From Zobellia uliginosa (lineage in GTDB: Bacteria; Bacteroidota; Bacteroidia; Flavobacteriales; Flavobacteriaceae): a stretch of 64,000 nucleotides of DNA. The stretch is taken from NCBI RefSeq assembly GCF_018860745.1, contig NZ_JAHKPY010000015.1, positions 124,001 through 188,000 of the forward strand, given 5' to 3'. Below, piece by piece: positions 1 to 7,641 of this stretch; the first letter of the stretch is position 1, and each line of letters opens with the position of its first letter. Made by a program: the position numbers and the translations under genes. The notes beneath the pieces were generated by a model. That model was given only the letters and a program-made list of their open reading frames with translations, was not told the origin of the DNA and did no database searches.

Positions 1-438
1 CGAAACATCAAATGGCTCATCTACATCAATACCTGCCGTTTCACTAGCCGTTACGTTACGTACCGTATTACCACAAGCTTCACGAATGGTAACATCATCT
101 TTCTCCAACTCCGCCCAAAGTTCTGGCGTACGGTCTAAATCTACATAATGAATTTGAATATCCTGACGTGTAGTAATGTGCAATCTACCTCTAGAATACT
201 CATCAGAAACATCACTGATACGCTTTAACTGCTTGGATGTAACCTTACCGTACGGCAATTTAATACGAATCATCTGCACACCAGGCTGACGCTGACCGTA
301 AACTCCTCTGGCCAAACGCAAACTGCGGAACTTTTCCTCATCTAAATTACCTTCCTTGAATTGGCGTATTTTAGCCTCTAAGGCCAAAATATCCTTTTCA
401 ACTACGGGGTTTTCTATTTCTGTTCTGAAACTCTGCAT
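1..438 (-). CDS. Sulfite/nitrite reductase hemoprotein, N-terminal part (runs off the window)
   Basis: The minus strand is open from an ATG at 438 to the window edge, giving the first 146 residues. They resemble the N-terminal ferredoxin-like half-domain and first substrate-binding region of siroheme sulfite/nitrite reductases: LHITTRQDIQIHYVDL near residue 85, then REACGNTVRNV. The siroheme and Fe-S cysteines would lie outside the window. Position downstream of cysHDN favours reduction of sulfite to sulfide over nitrite reduction. A 125 bp gap separates it from cysN and holds an operator-like copy, so it may have its own promoter. Family assignment is firm; the substrate is inferred. Confidence 0.85.
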   Translation of the reverse strand, partial: MQSFRTEIENPVVEKDILALEAKIRQFKEGNLDEEKFRSLRLARGVYGQRQPGVQMIRIKLPYGKVTSKQLKRISDVSDEYSRGRLHITTRQDIQIHYVDLDRTPELWAELEKDDVTIREACGNTVRNVTASETAGIDVDEPFDVS

Positions 439-498
439 GCTGTATCTCTTCTAGTTTCTTACCTTTTTATAGGTAGATTTATTAATTGTATATTTTTT

Positions 499-515
499 CT
501 ATAGGTTTTGTAGAG
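499..515 (-). promoter_or_regulatory. Operator-like site upstream of the sulfite reductase gene
   Basis: The plus-strand text CTATAGGTTTTGTAGAG matches the site at 3837-3853 (CTATAGATTTAGTAGAT) at 14 of 17 positions. It lies about 60 bp upstream of the sulfite reductase start, in the gap after cysN. I infer that the Rrf2 regulator of this locus binds here. AT-rich sequence makes chance similarity possible. Confidence 0.4.
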
Positions 516-563
516 CTGATTAAATCAACACTACTTAACCTTTTTAGTTTAATGAGACACTTC

Positions 564-1811
564 TTAGCTTATGAAGCCTGCTCCTACTGTACTATTGGTC
601 TGCGTATCTATTAAGATGAACGAACCGTTGGTACGGTGATTCTCGAATTTGTCGTAAAAAATTGGCTTGTTTAATTTGAAGGTTACCTGAGCGATATCGT
701 TCATACCCAACCCTTGTACTTCTGTATCTATACCAGAATAATCCGGATTGATCTTATGATGAATATTATCAACCTTTGCCAACACTTTGTTTACACCGTG
801 TTGTACCACATATTTCTTACCTGCTGTCAATTGGTTGGAATCCATCCAAGAAATAGTTGCTGTAAATTGTTTATCTATCGTAGGCAAATCCTCGGCTCTC
901 ACCAACATATCTCCTCTACTGATATTAATTTCATCTTCTAAAGTAATCGTTACCGAAGACCTTCTTGAAGCAGTCTGGAATTTCTTATCGTAGAAATAAA
1001 TCTCCTTAATTTTAGACCTTGTTTGTGATGGAAGTGCAACAACCTCATCACCAACACTTAATTCGCCACCATATACTTTACCGGCAAAGCCTCTAAAATC
1101 ATGAAAATCTTCTGTTTTAGGACGAACCACATACTGCACCGGGAAACGTGGCGTACCTACATTGAAAATATCTTTACGATCTAAAGCTTCAAAATGCTCT
1201 AACAAAGTTGGACCTGTATACCAAGGTGTCTTGTCTGTTTTATTCACTACGTTATCACCTTTTAAGGCACTAACAGGAATAAAAGTGATTTTCTGATCTT
1301 GGTAATCTCTTTTTGCCATCAATTCCTCAAAATCGGCTTTAATAGCATTATAAGTTTCCTCAGAATAATCTACCAAGTCCATTTTATTAATAGCCACTAC
1401 CACATCTTTGATGCGCAATAGGTTATTGATAAAAAAGTGACGGTTGGTCTGCTCAATAACCCCTTTTCTAGCATCGATCAAAATAATCGCTGCTTGTGAA
1501 GTAGAAGCACCTGTAACCATGTTACGAGTGTACTCTACGTGCCCTGGGGTATCGGCTATAATATAACTTTTCTTTGCAGTGGAAAAATAGATATGTGCCA
1601 CATCTATTGTAATTCCTTGCTCGCGCTCGGCCACCAAACCGTCTGTAGCCAATGAGAAATCTAGGTAATCATACCCTTTGCTCTTACTGGTCTTTTCTAT
1701 GGCTTCTAGCTTATCGCTAGTCAATGATTTTGTATCGTACAGAATTCTACCGATCAAAGTACTTTTTCCGTCATCTACACTACCTGCTGTTGCTATCTTT
1801 AATACGTCCAT
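564..1811 (-). CDS. cysN: Sulfate adenylyltransferase subunit 1 (GTPase subunit)
   Basis: 415 residues. This regulatory GTPase couples GTP hydrolysis to formation of adenylyl sulfate by CysD in the cytoplasm. Translation-factor GTPase motifs are in order: GSVDDGKST near residue 10, DTPGHVEYTRNM near 88 and NKMD near 142, followed by EF-Tu-like beta-barrel domains. The length fits CysN alone: there is no C-terminal APS kinase domain as in CysNC fusions. It follows cysD by 53 bp in the same direction, so the two are almost certainly co-transcribed. ATG start at 1811. Confidence 0.96.
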   Translation of the reverse strand: MDVLKIATAGSVDDGKSTLIGRILYDTKSLTSDKLEAIEKTSKSKGYDYLDFSLATDGLVAEREQGITIDVAHIYFSTAKKSYIIADTPGHVEYTRNMVTGASTSQAAIILIDARKGVIEQTNRHFFINNLLRIKDVVVAINKMDLVDYSEETYNAIKADFEELMAKRDYQDQKITFIPVSALKGDNVVNKTDKTPWYTGPTLLEHFEALDRKDIFNVGTPRFPVQYVVRPKTEDFHDFRGFAGKVYGGELSVGDEVVALPSQTRSKIKEIYFYDKKFQTASRRSSVTITLEDEINISRGDMLVRAEDLPTIDKQFTATISWMDSNQLTAGKKYVVQHGVNKVLAKVDNIHHKINPDYSGIDTEVQGLGMNDIAQVTFKLNKPIFYDKFENHRTNGSFILIDTQTNSTVGAGFIS

Positions 1812-1864
1812 CTTTGGCTGTAATTTTAAATCAATTTTTTTTAACTAATTCCCTATTGAGAATC

Positions 1865-2767
1865 CTAAAAGTATCCTTGTTGTTTTCTCTTCTCCATTGC
1901 CGCTTCTGATCTTTTATCGTCAATACGGGCTCCTCTTTCAGAAATACTGGAATCACGAATCTCTTCAACAACAGATTCAATATCGGTAGCATCGGAAAAC
2001 ACAGCCGCAGTACAACTCATATCACCTACAGTACGGAAACGCACCATACGTTCTAAAACTTCTTCATCTTCCTCTTGGTACACATAATCAGAATGTGACC
2101 AGATCAAACCGTCACGTAAGAACACTTTACGTTTATGTGCGAAATATATAGATGGAATTTCTATTTCCTCTTCTTTAATATAAGACCAAACATCTAGCTC
2201 AGTCCAGTTAGAAATAGGGAACACACGTACGTTCTGCCCCAATTCTATCTGACCGTTCAACATATCAAAAAGCTCCGGACGCTGGTTACGTTCATCCCAC
2301 TGACCAAAATCATCACGAACAGAAAAAATACGCTCCTTTGCTCTTGCCTTTTCTTCATCTCTACGAGCACCACCAATACAAGCATCAAACTTGAATTCCT
2401 CAATAGCATCTAATAATGTAGTTGTCTGCAAAGAGTTTCTACTTGAGTACCTACCTGATTCTTCTTTTACCTTACCTTGATCAATAGAATCCTGAACATT
2501 TCTTACGATAAGCTCAAGACCTAACTCCTCTACCAATCTATCTCTAAACTCAATAGTTTCAGGAAAGTTATGACCCGTATCTATGTGCATTAAAGGGAAA
2601 GGAATCTTGGCAGGCCAAAACGCCTTTTGCGCCAAACGCACCAATGTTATGGAATCTTTTCCGCCGGAAAACAAAAGTACCGGTCTTTCAAATTGAGCAG
2701 CTACTTCTCTAAAGATGTAGATGGCCTCGTTTTCTAAGGCGTTGATGTGTGATGTATCTTGGCTCAT
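1865..2767 (-). CDS. cysD: Sulfate adenylyltransferase subunit 2
   Basis: 300 residues, the usual CysD length. It is the catalytic PP-loop subunit that adenylates sulfate with ATP. The PP-loop SGGKDS is near residue 34, and GGARRDEEKARAKER, typical of CysD, is near 157. The C terminus ends in the conserved style KRKQQGYF. It lies between cysH (72 bp upstream) and cysN (53 bp downstream), all on the minus strand, forming the activation module of assimilatory sulfate reduction. Confidence 0.97.
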   Translation of the reverse strand: MSQDTSHINALENEAIYIFREVAAQFERPVLLFSGGKDSITLVRLAQKAFWPAKIPFPLMHIDTGHNFPETIEFRDRLVEELGLELIVRNVQDSIDQGKVKEESGRYSSRNSLQTTTLLDAIEEFKFDACIGGARRDEEKARAKERIFSVRDDFGQWDERNQRPELFDMLNGQIELGQNVRVFPISNWTELDVWSYIKEEEIEIPSIYFAHKRKVFLRDGLIWSHSDYVYQEEDEEVLERMVRFRTVGDMSCTAAVFSDATDIESVVEEIRDSSISERGARIDDKRSEAAMEKRKQQGYF

Positions 2768-2839
2768 AATTTTTTGAATATATTGTTCGCTAACTGCTAT
2801 GCTTTGATTATTATTTTTTCGCTTAAAGCGGAATGTCTT

Positions 2840-3463
2840 CTATGTGTGCAACCCACATTCGCGGTTCTCAAGAACCTTGGTCGGGTCAAAATATTTATGC
2901 TCGTTTGGCAATTGTCTTTCTTCTAAATACGTATCCAATTGTGCATCGCTCCAGTTATAAAACGGACTCACCTTAAGAACGCCGTCTTTACTCAGACTCA
3001 AAATATCCAGTGAATCCCTTAAAGCGGTCTGCCCTTTTCTTAGGTTCGTAAACCAAACATCCGGTTTATGAGCTTCCATTGCTCTTTTAAAAGGCTCCAA
3101 TTTTACTTGTTCCGTAAAAACAGCATGTTGTGGGTCATCTATTTGAGGTATTCCCATTACACTATCACGATGAGCACTGGTTTGCCTAGGCACATATAAA
3201 TCTATATTAAGACCTAATTTTTCAATAAGCTCTTCCGCATGCTTGTAGGTATTTGGCGTATTATAACCCGTATCGCACCAAATTACCGGAATATCATTCT
3301 TTGCATTGGCAACGGCGTGCAAAATAGCCACCTCATAAGGTCTAAAATTGGTAGTTACTACTGCATTCTTGGCATTTTCTATAGTCCAATCAACAATGAC
3401 CGATGGATCTGCGTCTTTAAAACGCTCGTTAAGTTTTTTTATCTGTTCTTCTGAAAAGCTCAT
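2840..3463 (-). CDS. cysH: Phosphoadenylyl/adenylyl sulfate reductase
   Basis: 207 residues. It reduces activated sulfate to sulfite with thioredoxin or glutaredoxin. A PP-loop-fold signature DTGYNTPNTYKHAEEL is near residue 63, and the chain ends in ECGLHT, which carries the catalytic cysteine. The only other cysteine is in WCDTGY. The paired cysteines that bind a 4Fe-4S cluster in bacterial APS reductases are absent, so by sequence this is the PAPS-reductase type or a cluster-free APS reductase. No APS kinase gene is visible here. The upstream DUF2061 gene ends 8 bp before its start. Confidence 0.93.
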   Translation of the reverse strand: MSFSEEQIKKLNERFKDADPSVIVDWTIENAKNAVVTTNFRPYEVAILHAVANAKNDIPVIWCDTGYNTPNTYKHAEELIEKLGLNIDLYVPRQTSAHRDSVMGIPQIDDPQHAVFTEQVKLEPFKRAMEAHKPDVWFTNLRKGQTALRDSLDILSLSKDGVLKVSPFYNWSDAQLDTYLEERQLPNEHKYFDPTKVLENRECGLHT

Positions 3464-3471
3464 ATCCTAAT

Positions 3472-3735
3472 TTATTTACCCCAATTAATTTTATTCCATA
3501 AACGCTCGTGAAAGAAGTACAAAAACATCTTGGTCACGAAATCTATAGAAGCTATAGACGCCGCAATAGCCACTTCGTTAGTTAGTAAATAGGAAACCAA
3601 CAAGGTATCTAATGTACCGATAACCCTCCAGCTCACCGCCTTGGCGATACTACGGATTGGCTTCTCAGATTTTTTATCTTCTGAATATTTCTTCTTGGAA
3701 GCTGCTTTATCTAAAATCAACTGATCTACTATCAT
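3472..3735 (-). CDS. DUF2061 family small membrane protein in the sulfate operon
   Basis: 87 residues. After a charged N-terminal third, the segment SIAKAVSWRVIGTLDT begins a DUF2061 domain with two likely membrane helices (about 45-58 and 60-73) and the ending HERLWNKINWG. The function of the family is unknown. It is the first gene after the operator/promoter region and ends 8 bp before cysH, so it is transcribed with sulfate reduction genes. A role in sulfate or sulfite handling at the membrane is inferred from position only. Confidence 0.85.
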   Translation of the reverse strand: MIVDQLILDKAASKKKYSEDKKSEKPIRSIAKAVSWRVIGTLDTLLVSYLLTNEVAIAASIASIDFVTKMFLYFFHERLWNKINWGK

Positions 3736-3751
3736 TTTGGTGTTAATCTAA

Positions 3752-3785
3752 TTACCCTATTAATTTAATAGAGTAAACAAATGTA
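3752..3785 (-). promoter_or_regulatory. Promoter and operator of the cys operon
   Basis: On the minus strand a Bacteroidota -7 box TACATTTG lies at 3785-3778, about 45 bp before the DUF2061 start. Just downstream, at 3757-3771, is a perfect 15 bp inverted repeat CTATTAATTTAATAG, which would overlap the transcription start. That position suits a repressor. A TTTTTG further upstream could be the -33 element, though the spacing (25 nt) is long. The match to the other copies suggests binding by the Rrf2 protein encoded just upstream. Confidence 0.55.
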
Positions 3786-3836
3786 CTCCATTTTTATTGT
3801 GTTAGACGAGCAAAAATAAAAGAATTTACTTTTACC

Positions 3837-3853
3837 CTATAGATTTAGTAGAT
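3837..3853 (-). promoter_or_regulatory. Second operator-like copy upstream of the cys operon
   Basis: CTATAGATTTAGTAGAT on the plus strand resembles the inverted repeat at 3757 (both are preceded by ACC) and begins exactly 80 bp from it. It sits about 65-80 bp upstream of the predicted transcription start, between the regulator gene and the cys promoter. A partial third copy (ACCCCTATGAATTTT) follows at 3863. The role is inferred. Confidence 0.4.
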
Positions 3854-3914
3854 TATTAACAAACCCCTATGAATTTTGAATATATTTCACCAGATATTGG
3901 CTTTGATCGGAAAA

Positions 3915-4325
3915 TCAGGCTATTAAATCTGCCAAAGTATTGTTACGATACACCTCTAGATTGGCATCGCGCACCATTAGCATCAATTTATTTACGGAGC
4001 AAGTAGCCTCATCTGGGCAGTCCGCACATTTTTCGTAGAAATTAAGACTCACACAGGGCACCATGGCAATTGGACCTTCGAGTATGCGCATGACATCTGT
4101 CATTAATACTTCTTTTGGGTCTTTTATAAGGTAGTAACCTCCTCCCTTACCTTTTTTAGAACCTAAAAAACCGCTCTTGCGGAGAGAAAGTAAGATACTC
4201 TCCAAGAATTTCTGTGAGATATTCTCTGCTTTAGCAACTTCAGAAATCTGTACAGGTTGCTTGTCTTTCTGTGACGCCAAGTAAGCAAGTGCTTTTAACC
4301 CGTATTTTGTCTTTTTTGAGAGCAT
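3915..4325 (-). CDS. Rrf2 family transcriptional regulator, probable sulfur-assimilation regulator
   Basis: 136 residues, normal for Rrf2. A winged helix-turn-helix occupies roughly residues 1-70 (QISEVAKAENISQKFLESIL is the recognition region; KGKGGGYYL is the wing). Four cysteines follow at 91, 100, 103 and 109 (C-x8-C-x2-C-x5-C), a possible Fe-S or metal site like those of IscR/NsrR relatives, although the spacing differs. The gene lies directly upstream of the cys operon in the same direction, 180 bp away. Repeated operator-like sites in that gap and before the sulfite reductase gene suggest it controls the operon. Confidence 0.9.
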   Translation of the reverse strand: MLSKKTKYGLKALAYLASQKDKQPVQISEVAKAENISQKFLESILLSLRKSGFLGSKKGKGGGYYLIKDPKEVLMTDVMRILEGPIAMVPCVSLNFYEKCADCPDEATCSVNKLMLMVRDANLEVYRNNTLADLIA

Positions 4326-4655
4326 GGGGTAAATATAAGGAAAAAATGAGACGTTAACGTAAGTATATCAGGCCTTGTATATGATTTCTTGCAAGCCTTA
4401 TTTATCAATATAATTACCCATATTCCTTTATCACCTGTTTTGTATGTTACGTGAACGTTAAATCATTCGCTTAATAGAAAAATCAAGAATATGAATTTAC
4501 TAATTCAATCTTATTAATTGTAATATTGCAATGTACTAATTAATAAAACTATGATCCCTATTTTAAATAGCGGTCAGTACTAAAATGTATAACAGCTATT
4601 AAAAGCATTATTCTTATTAATCGTTTTATTGCAATAAATAAATTAATAATTTAAA
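4326..4655. other. Intergenic region with a palindrome, no gene seen
   Basis: An AT-rich 330 bp gap between the Rrf2 gene (minus) and the secreted protein gene (plus). It holds a perfect 10 bp palindrome ACGTTAACGT at 4351-4360, 26 bp upstream of the Rrf2 start, and a related TTACGTGAACGTTAA at 4447-4461. These could be regulatory sites for the divergent genes. I see no ORF or RNA gene. Confidence 0.4.
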
Positions 4656-5312
4656 ATGAACCTTATGAAAACAAAATCAACAGTAGCAATGATTGTAGTA
4701 TTGCTTTTCTTTCAACTAGCAATGTCTGCTCAGAAGTTAAATGGTAAAATTGAAAAAGCAGTGGTACAAATTGGCACTACCTTTAAAGGTATTTCCACCG
4801 AAAGGTTATTGCTATTAGACCAAGTTGCTTTTTCAATCTTTAAAAAATCTGAAAACAACCAAAAACCTAGTGTAGTCTTTTTGGACAAAACCAATCAAGA
4901 ATTGAGTCAGCTTGCTTTAGTCTGGTTAAAAACCGGCATGATATACTACGGACACCAAGACCTTTTTAGCGTTTACTCTGCAGGAATAGATCCAGCTATT
5001 AGTCCTATGAACGGAATTGCTTCTTTAGATGCTTACGGATTTAAGGTGAAAAATGCACGTGGAGAAAACCCAATGTCCTACACCATAAAATATGGCTCTG
5101 GTAGTTGGTTGGTTTTTCCTAAGTCCGTACAAAAACTGCCTTTATCAGCTCAAAATATATTTAAAATAAATCTAAAAGAAAATCTAGAAGCGCAGCAAAA
5201 CAAGGATGCTGTAGAGCTTTTAATATCTGAACCAACAGAAATTGCCAGAGAAATGCTCTATATAGCAACTCGCCTAAATTACCTTATCACTAATGACAAG
5301 GGAACAAAATAG
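4656..5312 (+). CDS. Secreted protein resembling a catalytically inactive low-molecular-weight phosphatase/arsenate reductase
   Basis: 218 residues with an N-terminal signal peptide (hydrophobic 9-23, cleavage likely after MSA). Residues 70-125 follow the LMW phosphatase/ArsC pattern: VVFLDKTNQELSQLAL where active enzymes have FLCTGNSCRSQ, then YSAGIDPAISPMNGIASLDAYGF, typical of ArsC. The catalytic C-x5-R loop is replaced (Asp77 for Cys, Leu83 for Arg), so it is unlikely to be a phosphatase. Export outside the cytoplasm is also unusual for this fold. Two nearby starts (4656 and 4665) are possible. Similarity is by eye, so the fold call is moderate. Confidence 0.6.
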   Translation: MNLMKTKSTVAMIVVLLFFQLAMSAQKLNGKIEKAVVQIGTTFKGISTERLLLLDQVAFSIFKKSENNQKPSVVFLDKTNQELSQLALVWLKTGMIYYGHQDLFSVYSAGIDPAISPMNGIASLDAYGFKVKNARGENPMSYTIKYGSGSWLVFPKSVQKLPLSAQNIFKINLKENLEAQQNKDAVELLISEPTEIAREMLYIATRLNYLITNDKGTK

Positions 5313-5333
5313 ATCAACAGAAAAACTACAAGT

Positions 5334-5384
5334 AAGAGGAGCTAAAATAAGGCAAGCCATTACATCTCAGTTTTAGCTCCTCTT
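5334..5384 (+). terminator. Stem-loop terminator after the secreted protein gene
   Basis: A 14 bp perfect stem AAGAGGAGCTAAAA / TTTTAGCTCCTCTT with a 23 nt loop lies just after the stop at 5312, followed by CTTTTAC. It sits between convergent genes and could serve both. Confidence 0.65.
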
Positions 5385-5420
5385 CTTTTACATTTATTGT
5401 ATTGATATACAATTTATTCG

Positions 5421-5903
5421 TTATAAAGCATCTTCTAAACTAACACAACTAGCCTGGTGTGCCACCTTAAAACTTACAGAATTGGCAATAAAACAAAGTT
5501 GATTCGCTTTTGCATGTAGCTCTTGGGCTTTTTTAATCATTTTACTTTCACTAACGGTAACTTTGGGATGCAATGTCACTTCGCTAAAACGCCCGCCTCC
5601 GTCTGATGTTTCTATCATAGTTCCACTAGCATTATCGTTATAATTAACAACAATAACGCCAGCTTCAGAACACAAATGCAAATACCAAAGCATATGGCAT
5701 GAAGACAAAGAAGCTACCAACAGCTCCTCTGGGTTGTATTTTGTAGCATCACCTCTAAACGACGGGTCCGAAGACCCTAAAATATCCGGTTTATTTTCGA
5801 TGGAAATAGCATAGCTGCGTTCAAAATCTCTATAACCGGTAGTACCACTACCTGTATTTCCAGTCCATTGAAGTTTTGATTTGTAATGGTGCTCTTTTTT
5901 CAT
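5421..5903 (-). CDS. OsmC family peroxidase-like protein
   Basis: 160 residues. OsmC/Ohr proteins reduce organic hydroperoxides with a cysteine pair. Here the two expected cysteines are Cys69 (in LSSCHMLW) and Cys137 (in LCFIANSV), and the family segment YNPEELLVASLSSCH is present. It ends convergently with the secreted protein gene. Substrate unknown; oxidative-stress or thiol protection is the likely role. ATG start at 5903. Confidence 0.9.
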   Translation of the reverse strand: MKKEHHYKSKLQWTGNTGSGTTGYRDFERSYAISIENKPDILGSSDPSFRGDATKYNPEELLVASLSSCHMLWYLHLCSEAGVIVVNYNDNASGTMIETSDGGGRFSEVTLHPKVTVSESKMIKKAQELHAKANQLCFIANSVSFKVAHQASCVSLEDAL

Positions 5904-6067
5904 AAACAGGATTGAAATTCATATTAGCCACTTATCATCAAAAATACTACGCAAATTTCATTTTAACTTGAATCCTGACATCAATCTGTAAAATAACGTA
6001 TACTTAACTATAGCTAATACCTAATGTATAATACCTTTGTTTTCACGGATTCTAATAAATTGTACAG

Positions 6068-6808
6068 ATGAAAAACTTAAACGGTAAAGTGGCATTGGTA
6101 ACTGGGGCATCAAGAGGAATTGGTGCTGAAATTGCAATTCAACTGGCCCCTGCAGGCGCAAAAGTAATCGTGAATTATTCCGGAAGTAAACAAAAAGCGG
6201 ATGATGTTGTGAACCAGATACAATCCAGTGGAGGTGAAGCTATTGCTGTACAAGCAGATGTAAGCAAAACCGAAGACGTAAAAGCTCTTTTTGACAAGTC
6301 TATCAAACATTTTGGAAAGATTGATGTGCTAGTGAACAACGCAGGAATCATGATCAACAAACTGCTTAAAGATACCACGGACGAGGATTTCGACAAACAA
6401 TTTAATGTAAACGTAAAAGGCACTTTCAATACCATGAGGGAAGCTGCCGCTCGTCTAGCCAATAAGGGAAGCATTATTAATATATCTTCTACTACAACCC
6501 GTTTAATGTTACCCACTTATGGCGCGTATGTTGGGACAAAGGGTGCCATAGAACAAATGACCCGAGTATTCGCTAAAGAAATTGGAGCAAGAGGAATAAA
6601 CGTAAATGCCGTTTTACCAGGCCCTACAAATACGGAGTTGTTTGCCCATGGTAAGTCTGACCAATTCATTGAACGTTTGGCCTCAATGAATGCTTTTAAC
6701 CGTATAGCTGAACCTATTGATATTGCTCAAGTCGTATGCTTTTTAGCTAGTGATGATGCCAAATGGATAAGTGGGCAAACCATTGGTGCCAATGGTGCAA
6801 TGGCGTAA
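6068..6808 (+). CDS. Short-chain dehydrogenase/reductase (FabG-like SDR)
   Basis: 246 residues, classical SDR length. The Rossmann motif TGASRGIG is at residues 12-19, NNAG at 90-93, and the catalytic triad Ser141, Tyr154, Lys158 (YVGTK) is intact. A C-terminal SGQTIGANGA fits FabG-like enzymes acting on 3-oxo or alcohol substrates with NAD(P)H. It stands alone on the plus strand, so the substrate cannot be read from context. Confidence 0.92.
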   Translation: MKNLNGKVALVTGASRGIGAEIAIQLAPAGAKVIVNYSGSKQKADDVVNQIQSSGGEAIAVQADVSKTEDVKALFDKSIKHFGKIDVLVNNAGIMINKLLKDTTDEDFDKQFNVNVKGTFNTMREAAARLANKGSIINISSTTTRLMLPTYGAYVGTKGAIEQMTRVFAKEIGARGINVNAVLPGPTNTELFAHGKSDQFIERLASMNAFNRIAEPIDIAQVVCFLASDDAKWISGQTIGANGAMA

Positions 6809-6960
6809 CGGGTGATTAATTATTTTGCTCCGCTAGAATTCCTTTTGCCAATTTTAATATAACTTTTACAGCTCAGCCTTCCATTATGACGTTTCGGAAA
6901 ACTTAACTTCTGAAAACCATACTATTAATAGATTTTTGAATAATCAAGCTATATAAAATC

Positions 6961-7617
6961 ATGGAAGAAATTATTACCATTTTAATTTACATTCACGCTT
7001 TTCTGGGTGGAATCGGTTTAACTACGGGCATTGTCAGCATCATCGTTAAAAAAGGAAGTTCTTTTCACAAAAAATCAGGGAAGTTGTTTACTATCGGAAT
7101 GATAGGAAGCTCACTTATTTCTATTCCCATAGCCTTTATGCCAAATCATGAGAATCTCTTTCTTGCGCTAATAGGCATATTTACAATATACCTGGTTCTA
7201 GTAGGTAATCGCACGTTGAAATTCAAAATAAAAACCAATGCAGATATAACCGATAAAATAATCTCTGGGACTATGTTTTGCCTATCTGTCGCTATGCTCT
7301 TCACTGGCATATACAATCTTATCAATTCCAGCTCAATAGGTACATTATATGTCTTTTTTGGAGGGTTTGGTATATTCTTGACGGTTTCCGATTTTAGATT
7401 TTATCGCAATCCCCAGAAAACAAAAAATGCTTGGCTTGCCGCACATATTGGTAGAATGATGGGTGCATTAATTGCTTCCATAACCGCTTTTATAATTGCC
7501 GGACTAGGTATTCAACACTTAATTGCATGGACGCTTCCTACCCTGCTCGGAACCATTTACATTATATATTGGAAAAGAAAAGTTACACCAAATACTTCAG
7601 TGAAGACCGAACAATAA
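6961..7617 (+). CDS. Multi-pass membrane protein, DUF2306-like
   Basis: 218 residues with about seven hydrophobic helices. The N-terminal pattern IHAFLGGIGLTTGIVSI, then KKGSSFHKKSGKLFTIGM, resembles DUF2306-type membrane proteins with conserved histidines (His12, and His in SFHKKSGK). A second His cluster, AAHIGRMMGA, is near residue 162. The histidines could bind heme or metal, but no function is established. It follows the SDR gene by 152 bp and converges on the AraC gene. Confidence 0.6.
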   Translation: MEEIITILIYIHAFLGGIGLTTGIVSIIVKKGSSFHKKSGKLFTIGMIGSSLISIPIAFMPNHENLFLALIGIFTIYLVLVGNRTLKFKIKTNADITDKIISGTMFCLSVAMLFTGIYNLINSSSIGTLYVFFGGFGIFLTVSDFRFYRNPQKTKNAWLAAHIGRMMGALIASITAFIIAGLGIQHLIAWTLPTLLGTIYIIYWKRKVTPNTSVKTEQ

Positions 7618-7641
7618 ATAGACCTTTATATTTGTAAAATA

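Noticed and set aside
714-941. Plus-strand ORF of 75 residues opposite cysN
   Set aside because: It lies wholly inside a strongly conserved cysN frame and shows no protein features.
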